A stretch of 28,914 nucleotides of DNA from Methanobacteriota archaeon. Its GTDB lineage: Archaea; Halobacteriota; Methanomicrobia; Methanomicrobiales; Methanoculleaceae. The stretch is taken from contig JAEWMO010000091.1 of the NCBI GenBank assembly GCA_023457135.1, positions 1 to 28,914 on the forward strand, given 5' to 3'. A program made the position numbers and the translations under genes. Every line of letters begins with the position of its first letter. Position 1 is the first letter of the stretch. The notes under the pieces were generated by a model. The model had not been told where the DNA came from. It was given only the letters and a program-made list of their open reading frames with translations, and did not search any database. Positions 22,607 through 28,914 of the stretch are shown here, piece after piece.

Positions 22607-22873
22607 TTCCTTTTTGTTGATGGTTCAGGTTCCCTCGAAGATACTTGCGCCGATCTTGCAGACCGTCATCCGGGCGGCATATGATGCGAGAATGCCCCCG
22701 ATGGCAGTCATGATAAGCGTGGTCACCGTATCTTCAGGGATACCGATGAAAGAGGGGTTCCCTGACGTCGGTGAGGAAGGGGGCAGGACCGGGAAACGGG
22801 CGAAGGAGGGTGACGCCTGAAATCGCCCAAAATGAGAACTTTTTTTCTTTAAACGTCGGTATACCGGGATTTT
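22607..22873. other. Non-coding or relic stretch right of tRNA-Thr
   Basis: Neither strand holds a convincing gene. The plus frame (22614-22820) lacks a ribosome-binding site and has no family resemblance. The minus strand contains a short readable tail, ending IGASIFEGT before a stop near 22619, which looks membrane-like but has no good start; it could be the end of a lost gene. No copy of the tRNA 3' end, and so no attachment site, was found by eye. Confidence 0.3.
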
Positions 22874-23482
22874 TCAGAAAAGCCACTCCCAGACTCTCAT
22901 CCTGTAGTTCTTATGTATACTGATATTGGGCTCCTCATCGAGCATTCTGCTCACCCTCGTCTTCATTTTATACGATTTTTTGACCTTCAGGAACGTTTTG
23001 CTGAAGAGCATGTTGGAAGACATCACCTGGTTGAGGTAACTGTACTGCTCCTTTATCGATTCCAGTTTCAGGCCGGCCGATGTTTCGTCGCAATCTTTCG
23101 ATCCCACATCCCTGAACGTATGACAGTCCCGTATGAAGTCCGTGAAGATCTTCATGCCCTGCTCATTTTTATTCATGGTCGCAGTCAGGTTCAGTATCTT
23201 ATCGGAAAATGAGATCACAAATATCAGGAAACCCAGAAATGCAATCACGTTTCTCGTGTCCTGCTGATCGTGGAAGGGAAGCGACAATGAGATCAGGATA
23301 TCGGGATCTACAATACTCAAAAAGGCAATCGATGCCGAGAATAGCAGAATGGATAACGACAGACCGGTAGAGATCCATCTGTATTTTCTATACTGGTATG
23401 CACAGATCTCCCTGGACAGACCGGCCTTGTTTGCTAAATTATTAACCTCGTTAACGCAGTCTTCTACGGTTTTCCCACCCAT
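22874..23482 (-). CDS. SLATT-like two-TM membrane protein
   Basis: A 202-residue protein with visibly lower GC and more Lys, Asn, Ser and Ile codons than its neighbours. Two membrane helices lie at about 36-58 and 77-95, separated by a short polar loop, and preceded by an amphipathic start with YQYRKYRW. A long helical cytoplasmic tail follows (LNLTATMNKNEQGMKIFTDFI..., SMLFSKTFLKVKKSYKMKTRV). This 2-TM-plus-helix layout resembles SLATT domains, pore-forming effectors predicted in nucleotide-activated and reverse-transcriptase defence systems. I see the layout, not a confirmed match. No cyclase or transcriptase gene is adjacent. A TATA-like element (about 23680-23688, minus) lies far upstream. 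Could also be an unrelated small membrane protein. Confidence 0.6.
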   Translation of the reverse strand: MGGKTVEDCVNEVNNLANKAGLSREICAYQYRKYRWISTGLSLSILLFSASIAFLSIVDPDILISLSLPFHDQQDTRNVIAFLGFLIFVISFSDKILNLTATMNKNEQGMKIFTDFIRDCHTFRDVGSKDCDETSAGLKLESIKEQYSYLNQVMSSNMLFSKTFLKVKKSYKMKTRVSRMLDEEPNISIHKNYRMRVWEWLF

Positions 23483-23825
23483 TGGAGTTCCTCACAATTG
23501 CAATCAGTCGACGGTGAATATGTTCCGGGTGCGCCCTATCCGGAATCAACACACGGAGGCGTAACGGCAAAGCCTGCTGAGAAAAAGTAACGCGAACAGG
23601 TGATGGAGTCGAAACCCCCGTTGCGGAGAAGCAGGCCCCGTTTTGACATCGTCTGACCATTTAAAATGGTTAATTAATTGGATATATACATTCTGGAACT
23701 TTTTTGCCCCCAATTGGTTCTGTCAGTGGTTATCTGCTGTATCGGGTCCGGCAGGATTCAACCTCCACCGACAGGCCGGCCAAAAGACCGATAACCCATC
23801 CCCACCCACCCCTGATCCGATATCC
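23483..23825. other. Intergenic stretch with AT-rich palindromic promoter-like element
   Basis: No supported gene. A short minus frame (23451-23660) overlaps the SLATT-like start and has no recognisable features. The notable element is at 23656-23690 (see separate entry). Confidence 0.45.
23656..23690. promoter_or_regulatory. AT-rich palindrome and bidirectional TATA-like element
   Basis: A 15-nt inverted repeat ACCATTT-A-AAATGGT (23656-23670) is followed by TTAATTAA (23670-23677) and GATATATAC (23681-23689). GATATATAC can act as a TATA element on either strand: minus toward the SLATT-like gene, plus toward the small membrane protein. The palindrome would then lie at the minus-strand start site. 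Confidence 0.45.
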
Positions 23826-24017
23826 ATGACAGACGAAACCGGCACGGTGGCCATCACCCTCTCTCTCCTCGGTATCGCGTTCGTGCTGCACTTCTCGGCG
23901 GCACCCTACTACTTCATCGGCTCCGCGCCGACGGGGTTCAGCAACGGCACCCTCGGCCTGATCTTCTGCGTCCTCGGGGTGGGTCTTGCCGGCTTTGCGG
24001 CCGCAAGGAAGGAGTGA
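23826..24017 (+). CDS. Small two-TM membrane protein
   Basis: A 63-residue protein, beginning MTDETGTVAIT, with hydrophobic helices at about 8-30 and 42-58 joined by a SAPTGFSNGT loop and ending in a basic tail AARKE. The composition is normal for this GC-rich genome, unlike the upstream SLATT-like gene. The open frame extends 183 nt upstream to 23643, but that part has atypical residues (many W, N, F) and seems non-coding; ATG 23826 is preferred although its ribosome-binding site is weak. Function unknown. Convergent with the hybrid kinase gene. Confidence 0.5.
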   Translation: MTDETGTVAITLSLLGIAFVLHFSAAPYYFIGSAPTGFSNGTLGLIFCVLGVGLAGFAAARKE

Positions 24018-24136
24018 AGATCGGCCGGTATCCGGGACAAAGGACGAAAAATCAGTCGGTATATCGATGTTTTCCGGCCGGATACGCCCATCCGCCGGGT
24101 TCGTCGTCCAGATGTGAGGTAGGATCTTTCCGTCTC

Positions 24137-25588
24137 TCACGCTTTCTGCAGCGAAAAGCGGAACACCGCCCCTTCCTCCGGCCGGCCCGGTACGCGGTCC
24201 TCGACCCAGACCTTCCCGCCATACCGCTCGACAAGCGTCCGGACGATGAAGAGGCCGAGCCCCTGGCCGCATCCGCGGGCCGTGCCCCGTTCGAACCGGC
24301 GGAAGAGTCTTGCCTTCACCTCGTCGGGAATGCCCGGCCCGGTATCCTCGACCGAGACCAGCACCCTGCTGTCGAATTCCTCGACCCGGATCGTGATGGC
24401 GACGTCTTCACCGCCAAATTTGACGGCGTTGCCGAGGAGGTTGTTGCAGACCGTCGGCAGAAGGCCGTCTGCGATGACGTCGACCTCGAGGCCGGAATAA
24501 CAGATCAAACCTTCCGGGTAGTTGCCGATCTCATCCCGTATTGCCGCGTCGAGGTTCACCGGCGCCAGGCAGTCGGGCGACTCTTCCGAAACCCGCCTGA
24601 TGGTCGCGACACTCTTCAGGATCTCGCTGCTCCGGGTGATGCTGGCGCGCAACTTCTCGACATAATCCGTCAGGTCTCCGTCGGCCAGCTCCGCCAGAAG
24701 ATCGGCGTACATGCTCGAGACGTTGTTCGCGTTCCGGACATCATGGGTCATGATGTCCAGGTACATGTTCGCCTCGTGACGTGCTGCTTCGAGTTCCCGA
24801 CTTTTGCGCGTGAGATCGTCGGTGCGACGCATAAGTGCTTCTTCTGCCTGCTTGCGGTCGGTGATGTCCCGGGAGATGGCGAGGATGGCCGTCCCGCCCC
24901 GGTACGGGATGAGCCGTGCCGAGATCTCGATAGGGATCTGCTCGCCCCGGCGGGTCACGTGGCTGGTCTCGAAGACACCGTGCCCGCTCCTCGCGATCTC
25001 CGCGATCCGCCCGGGCACACGGGGGGTAAACCGCGGCCCAACGACCTTCATGAGGCTTATGGCCAGGAGTTCTTCCCGCGAGTAGCCGAAGCGCTCGACC
25101 GCCGCCCGGTTCACGTCGAGGAGCCTTCCATCGAGGTCGTGGATGAGAATGGCGTCGCCTGCGCCCTCAAAGAGAGTGCGGTACTTCTCCTCACTCTCCC
25201 GGAGGGCCTGTTCGACACGGTTCCGTTCGATTGCGTAGCGGATGGTACGTGCAAGCAGCGGACTGCTCATCTCACCCTTGACGAGAAAGTCCTGTGCGCC
25301 TTCCTGGAGCGCCCGGACGCCGACCTCGTCGTCGTCAAGCCCCGTGAGAACCACTATCGGCGTCGCCGGGTTGTTCTCTCTCACCACGCTGACCGTATCA
25401 AGCCCCTGGCTATCCGGCAGGCCGAGGTCGAGGAGGATTGCGTCGATCTCCCCTTCCGACAGAACGGACAGGCCGGTCGCCAGGGTGGCCGCATGGACGA
25501 TCTCAAATGTATGTTCTCGATGCTCGGAGAGGATCTCCCGGATGAGTTCCACGTCGGCGGGGTTGTCCTCGATGAGAAGGACCTTCAT
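24137..25588 (-). CDS. Hybrid signalling protein: receiver, PAS and histidine kinase
   Basis: A 483-residue protein. The N-terminal receiver (about 1-120) has acidic pocket IEDN, phospho-acceptor D54 (LLDLGLP) and K104 (FLVKGE). A PAS domain covers about 132-250 and ends AISRDITDRKQAEEAL. The H-box is DIMTHDVRNANNVSSMY with H282, the same NAN type as in the kinase at 12816. The ATPase domain (about 375-480) has NNLLGNAVKFGG, DTGPGIPDE and GQGLGLFIVRTL. A longer frame starts at 25642, but the ATG at 25588 begins the normal receiver sequence MKVLLIEDNPADV and lies 1 nt after the response-regulator stop (25590). It is last in a three-gene operon. Receiver-first kinases often take phosphate from an upstream kinase, here the 26054 gene, and pass a signal on. 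Confidence 0.93.
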   Translation of the reverse strand: MKVLLIEDNPADVELIREILSEHREHTFEIVHAATLATGLSVLSEGEIDAILLDLGLPDSQGLDTVSVVRENNPATPIVVLTGLDDDEVGVRALQEGAQDFLVKGEMSSPLLARTIRYAIERNRVEQALRESEEKYRTLFEGAGDAILIHDLDGRLLDVNRAAVERFGYSREELLAISLMKVVGPRFTPRVPGRIAEIARSGHGVFETSHVTRRGEQIPIEISARLIPYRGGTAILAISRDITDRKQAEEALMRRTDDLTRKSRELEAARHEANMYLDIMTHDVRNANNVSSMYADLLAELADGDLTDYVEKLRASITRSSEILKSVATIRRVSEESPDCLAPVNLDAAIRDEIGNYPEGLICYSGLEVDVIADGLLPTVCNNLLGNAVKFGGEDVAITIRVEEFDSRVLVSVEDTGPGIPDEVKARLFRRFERGTARGCGQGLGLFIVRTLVERYGGKVWVEDRVPGRPEEGAVFRFSLQKA

Positions 25589-25589
25589 T

Positions 25590-26051
25590 CTAGATACCTG
25601 GTTTCTGCGGCAGAGTAACGATGGTGAACCAGTAATCTTCAATCGACTTCACGATCTCCATAAATTCCCCGAATTTTACAGGTTTCTTGATGTAGCAGTT
25701 GGCATGGAGGCGGTAGGATTCGAAGACGTCTCTCTCGTCCTGAGATACGGTCAGGATTACGACCGGTATAAGGCTCAGGGAGGGGTCCTGCTTGATCTCG
25801 GCGAGAACCTCACGCCCGTTCTTCTTCGGGAGGTTCAGGTCGAGAAGGATGAGGTCCGGCCTCGGCGCTGCAGCGTAGGTCCCCTCCCTGCGGAGGAATG
25901 CCATGGCCGCTTCTCCATCCGTTACCACGTGCAGTTCATTTAACAGTTTACTTTCTGCCAGCGCCTCCTGAGTGAGTGCAATATCGGCAGGACTGTCTTC
26001 GACCAGCAGTATCTCAACAGATCTCGGTAGGTGGTTAACAACTTCGCTCAT
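25590..26051 (-). CDS. Single-domain response regulator (CheY/RcpA-like)
   Basis: A 153-residue receiver with no output domain. Pocket residues EDS (about 18-20), phospho-acceptor D71 (LILLDLNLPKKNG), T in VVILTVS and K near the C-terminal YIKKPV are all present. It resembles the Rcp group that works with phytochrome-like kinases. The frame can be read further upstream to 26285, but ATG 26051 gives the standard receiver start MSEVVNHLPRSVEILLVEDS. It lies 2 nt after the kinase stop and 1 nt before the hybrid gene. As it carries no DNA-binding part it probably acts as a phosphate shuttle between the two kinases. Confidence 0.94.
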   Translation of the reverse strand: MSEVVNHLPRSVEILLVEDSPADIALTQEALAESKLLNELHVVTDGEAAMAFLRREGTYAAAPRPDLILLDLNLPKKNGREVLAEIKQDPSLSLIPVVILTVSQDERDVFESYRLHANCYIKKPVKFGEFMEIVKSIEDYWFTIVTLPQKPGI

Positions 26052-26053
26052 AG

Positions 26054-28870
26054 TTATGCCTCGCTCTTTGCCGGAATGGTGAAGGAGAATGTCGATCCCG
26101 CGCCTGGCTCCGATTGCACGGTGATCGCACCTCCATGTCGCTCGACAACTCTCTTGCAGATGGCAAGACCGATACCCGTGCCCTCGTACTCGCCTTTCGC
26201 ATGCAACCGCTGGAAGATCAGGAAGATCCGGTCGGCGAATCGGGGCTCGATACCGATACCGTTGTCGGTGACTGAAAATCGCCATACATCGTCCTCCCGG
26301 ATGGCGGATATGTGAATCTTAGGGGTGATACCGGGTTTCTGGAACTTCAGTGCGTTTCCGATAAGGTTCTGGAAGACCAGGGTTATCTGGGTGCTATCGG
26401 CATGGATCTCCGGGAGCGGGTCCCGTGTTATGACCGCCCCGCTGGCCTGGATGGATGAATGGAGATTCGACAGGGCCTGGTCGAGGGCTTTGTTCGTGTC
26501 GGTCAGGCCGAACTCCTGGGCCCGGGTCTGCACCCGGGAGTACGCGAGCAGATCGTGGATGATCTGGTCCATCTGCCTCGTGCCGTCGACGATGAAATGG
26601 ATATATCTGTCCGCCTTCTCATCGATATGGCCTTTATACCGTTTCTCCAGGAGTTCGGTGAAGCCGGAGATGGCTCTGAGCGGCTCCTGGAGATCGTGCG
26701 AGGCGACGTACGCAAACTGCTGGAGTTCAAGGTTCGACCGGGCAAGCTCCTCGCTCTTCCTGCTCAATTCGTCCGCCGTGGCTTTATGCCGGGTGATCTC
26801 CTGCTCCAGATGCTGGTTGGCCACGAGCAGCTCGGCAGTCCGCTCCTTGACCCTGTCGTCGAGCTCGTTGTAGGCCCTCATCAGGGCCTCTTCGGCCCGT
26901 TTCTGCTCGGTGATATCGCGCGCTGCGGCAAACACACCGGCAACCTCCCCGTTGCCGTCACGGAAGACGGTCGCGTTGTAGAGGACCGGGGTGACGTGAC
27001 CGTTCCGATGACGGATCTCGAGTTCGTAATCCCTCACCGTCCCGTCCCGGAAGACCTGCTTGTACCCGGCCTTCGCCCGGGCGGGCTCGGTGAAGTAATT
27101 CGAGAAGTAGGTACCGATCAGGTCTTCCCGTGAATATCCGGTAACCCGGACCGTTGCAGCATTCACATCGCTGATGGTCCCGTCGGGGTTGATGGTGACG
27201 AGCGGGTCGAGGCTCGCCTCAATCAGGCTCCGGTTATAAGCACTCACCAGCCGGATGGTCTCCTCCGCTCTCTTCCTCTCGGTAACGTCACGTGCTGCCG
27301 CAAAGACACCGGCGATCTGACCGGCCTCATCCCTGTACACCGTCGCGTTATAGAGAACGGGGGTGATGTGACCGTCTCTATGCCGGAGCTCCAGGTCATA
27401 GTCCCGCACTGACCCCGTCCTGAAGACCTGCTCGTATCCGGCCTTTGCCCGCGCCGGTTCGGTGAAGTAGCCTGAAAAATCGGTGCCGATCAGGTCATCC
27501 CGTGAATACCCGGTGATCCTGACGGTCGCCTCGTTCACATCGGTGATCTTGCCTTCGGGGCTGATGGTGACGAGCGGGTCGAGACTCGCCTCGATCAGGC
27601 TCCGGTTGTAGGCGCTCACCAGGCGGATGGTCTCTTCTGCCTTCCTCCGTTCCGTGATATCACGCGCAATGGTCGACGCACCTACCAGCTTTCCGTTACG
27701 GTCCTTTATCGGCGAGAGTGTCAGCGAGACCTCTATCTGGGTACCATCTTTTCTTCTGCGCACAGTCTCATAGTGGTGAATCGGTTCGCCTCTGCTGAGT
27801 TTTTCCAGGATACGCTTTATATCCCGGACCTCGTCCGGCGGTACGAGGACGGATACATGCTGGCCGATAGCATCCCGTGCCATATACCCGTAGATCTTCT
27901 CCGCACCGGAGTTCCAGCTCGTGATGATGCCGTCGAGCGATTTTCCTATGATAGCGTCGTCGGAACTGTCAACGATGGCCGCCAGGCGGGTCCACTCCTC
28001 CTCTGCCCGTTTCCGTTCGGTGACATCGCGGGCTGCGGCAAATACGCCGGCAACATTCCCGGCCCCGTCTCGGAAGACGGTCGCGTTGTAGAGAACGGGG
28101 GTGACACGACCGTTCCGATGGCGGATCTGGAGCTCGTAATCCCTCACCGTTCCGTCCCGGAAGACCTGCTCGTATCCGGCCTTTGCCCGCGCGGGTTCTG
28201 TGAAGTAGCCTGAAAAGTCAGTGCCGATCAGGTCATCCCGTGGATACCCGGTGATCCTGACGGTCGCCTCGTTCACATCGGTGATCTTACCTTCGGGGCT
28301 GATGGTGACGAGCGGGTCGAGACTCGCCTCAATAAGGCTCCGGTTGTAGGCGATCGCCACCCGGAGGGCTTCCTCCACCCGGTTGTGTTCGGTGATGTCG
28401 ATGCCCATCTCCATGATGAGGGAGGTGCCATCCGCGTCGACGAAGGGATAGTCGAAGATATGGTAGTTGCGGCCGTCCGGACCCGTCCATTCCCACTCAT
28501 GCGGCTGCATGGTCTTCAGAACGGAGTACGTCTCGCAGACCTCGCACGGCTCGCTGCGCCCGAAGAGGTACTCAAAGCAGGGTCGCCCGCCTGATTCACC
28601 GAAACGCTCCCGGAAGAAGCGGTTGGCGTAAGGGATGTGGTACTCCGGTGTCAGGAGGATCAGGTATGCCGGCAACGTCTCCAGGACGTTCTCGAACCGC
28701 TTCAGTCTGCTCTCCAGCGCCTCTTCGGCCTCTCGACGCCTCGCCAGCTCCTCGTGAAGTAGTCGGTTGGCGTGCTCCAGTTCCGCACACCTGCGCTGAA
28801 GTTCCTCAACGGACTGAGGTTCAACGGTACTTCCGGGATCTGAAGGGGCGTCATGGATCATTTCTTTCAC
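26054..28870 (-). CDS. Multi-PAS sensor histidine kinase with triplicated PAS module
   Basis: A 938-residue soluble kinase with no membrane segment. Residues about 20-55 are a coiled coil. PAS 1 (about 55-170) contains CFEYLFGRSEPCEVC, a cysteine-bearing loop. PAS 2 (174-291), PAS 4 (420-537) and PAS 5 (544-661) are near-identical 118-residue units. PAS 3 (about 294-415) is unrelated to them in sequence (SSDDAIIGKSLDGIITSWN). A coiled coil then leads to a classical H-box SHDLQEPLRAISGF with H725, and an ATPase domain (about 820-935) with NLIGNALKFQ, DNGIGIEPR and GTGIGLAICKRV. Phytochrome-type kinases use this H-box, and the next gene is an Rcp-like regulator, matching that pairing. The ATG at 28870 may be just upstream of the transcription start; ATG 28861 (fourth codon) is an alternative. 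Confidence 0.94.
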   Translation of the reverse strand: MKEMIHDAPSDPGSTVEPQSVEELQRRCAELEHANRLLHEELARRREAEEALESRLKRFENVLETLPAYLILLTPEYHIPYANRFFRERFGESGGRPCFEYLFGRSEPCEVCETYSVLKTMQPHEWEWTGPDGRNYHIFDYPFVDADGTSLIMEMGIDITEHNRVEEALRVAIAYNRSLIEASLDPLVTISPEGKITDVNEATVRITGYPRDDLIGTDFSGYFTEPARAKAGYEQVFRDGTVRDYELQIRHRNGRVTPVLYNATVFRDGAGNVAGVFAAARDVTERKRAEEEWTRLAAIVDSSDDAIIGKSLDGIITSWNSGAEKIYGYMARDAIGQHVSVLVPPDEVRDIKRILEKLSRGEPIHHYETVRRRKDGTQIEVSLTLSPIKDRNGKLVGASTIARDITERRKAEETIRLVSAYNRSLIEASLDPLVTISPEGKITDVNEATVRITGYSRDDLIGTDFSGYFTEPARAKAGYEQVFRTGSVRDYDLELRHRDGHITPVLYNATVYRDEAGQIAGVFAAARDVTERKRAEETIRLVSAYNRSLIEASLDPLVTINPDGTISDVNAATVRVTGYSREDLIGTYFSNYFTEPARAKAGYKQVFRDGTVRDYELEIRHRNGHVTPVLYNATVFRDGNGEVAGVFAAARDITEQKRAEEALMRAYNELDDRVKERTAELLVANQHLEQEITRHKATADELSRKSEELARSNLELQQFAYVASHDLQEPLRAISGFTELLEKRYKGHIDEKADRYIHFIVDGTRQMDQIIHDLLAYSRVQTRAQEFGLTDTNKALDQALSNLHSSIQASGAVITRDPLPEIHADSTQITLVFQNLIGNALKFQKPGITPKIHISAIREDDVWRFSVTDNGIGIEPRFADRIFLIFQRLHAKGEYEGTGIGLAICKRVVERHGGAITVQSEPGAGSTFSFTIPAKSEA
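26888..27241. repeat. PAS repeat unit 3 (354 nt)
   Basis: Encodes residues 544-661 of the multi-PAS kinase; 101 of 118 residues equal those of unit 1 by direct comparison. Confidence 0.85.
27260..27613. repeat. PAS repeat unit 2 (354 nt)
   Basis: Encodes residues 420-537; 105 of 118 residues equal those of unit 1. It lies 18 nt from unit 3 (a tandem pair). Confidence 0.85.
27998..28351. repeat. PAS repeat unit 1 (354 nt)
   Basis: Encodes residues 174-291. Separated from unit 2 by the unrelated PAS 3, so the copies were spread by duplication within the gene. Confidence 0.85.
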
Positions 28871-28883
28871 TTCCCTGCGAGGG

Positions 28884-28892
28884 TTTTTATCT
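28884..28892 (-). promoter_or_regulatory. TATA-like element of the signalling operon
   Basis: GATAAAAAC on the minus strand, only about 18 nt before the ATG at 28870. At the usual distance the message would start near 28863, which would favour a leaderless start at the ATG at 28861. Confidence 0.4.
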
Positions 28893-28914
28893 GGAGAGGT
28901 GCCTGAAGGGGTCA

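Noticed and set aside
22614..22820. A 68-residue plus-strand open frame after tRNA-Thr
   Set aside because: It starts within the T run that should end the tRNA transcript, has no ribosome-binding site and shows no known family pattern.
22535..24136. Integrated element with attachment sites at tRNA-Thr
   Set aside because: No second copy of the tRNA 3' end and no integrase gene were found between the tRNA and 24137. The AT-rich patch alone does not prove integration.
24014..25618. A 534-residue plus-strand open frame opposite the hybrid kinase
   Set aside because: It mirrors the kinase, whose receiver, PAS and ATPase motifs are all intact on the minus strand; the plus translation shows no domain.

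Overview
The window is GC-rich (by eye about 60-65 percent) and archaeal. It carries genes for ribosomal proteins S3Ae and S15, a Pcc1 subunit of KEOPS, a GAN/RecJ-type DHH nuclease, a cofactor-independent phosphoglycerate mutase, an archaea-specific superfamily II helicase (COG1202) and intron-less tRNA genes with AT-rich promoters. An MsvR regulator next to an F420H2 oxidase (FprA), plus many PAS-rich sensor kinases, points to a methanogen. Gene content and style fit Methanomicrobiales, probably Methanoculleus or a close relative. That placement is inference; no ribosomal RNA is present to confirm it.

Layout. 1-483: the 5' end of hypF on the minus strand (the gene runs off the window). 541-3864: a plus-strand operon of two winged-helix regulators and the COG1202 helicase, with overlapping ends. 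3861-4928: a membrane PAS sensor without an ATPase domain, behind a structured leader. 5173-6369: an MFS exporter. 6477-9407: a minus-strand operon of apgM, a bactofilin-like beta-helix protein and a SAM methyltransferase. 9461-12573: the minus-strand translation/KEOPS cluster S15, DHH nuclease, Pcc1, S3Ae and a Cys-rich protein of unknown role. 12816-15077: a membrane PAS-GAF histidine kinase, followed by tRNA-Gly(CCC). 15336-17831: msvR and fprA, divergent, separated by a duplicated control region. 18019-21375: a plus-strand cluster of a flippase-like membrane protein, an ACT protein, a Sua5/TsaC-type t6A enzyme and a predicted nucleotidyltransferase. 21379-22047: a stand-alone Cas4-like protein. 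22165-22606: a DUF3467 protein and tRNA-Thr(CGT). 22607-24136: a gene-poor, AT-richer stretch with a SLATT-like two-TM protein and a small two-TM protein. 24137-28870: a minus-strand three-gene signalling operon (multi-PAS kinase, single-domain response regulator, receiver-PAS-kinase hybrid).

How the parts work together. Pcc1 (KEOPS) and the Sua5-like enzyme act in the same tRNA t6A pathway. MsvR is a redox-responsive regulator whose family controls F420H2 oxidase, and two MsvR-type boxes lie in the msvR-fprA gap. The three-gene operon at the right end looks like a self-contained phosphorelay.

The most notable signals are (i) a 105-nt ungapped duplication, 391 nt apart, of the msvR/fprA control region, which carries a decayed second msvR start; (ii) the SLATT-like gene in an AT-rich patch beside tRNA-Thr, a possible defence-type cargo gene; (iii) a Cas4-like protein with its usual E-x-K catalytic motif altered and no CRISPR array in sight; (iv) a leader with mutually exclusive hairpins in front of the kinase-less sensor; (v) a triplicated 354-nt PAS module. 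None of these proves a new system. The msvR duplication is the best supported because every step is visible in the bases.
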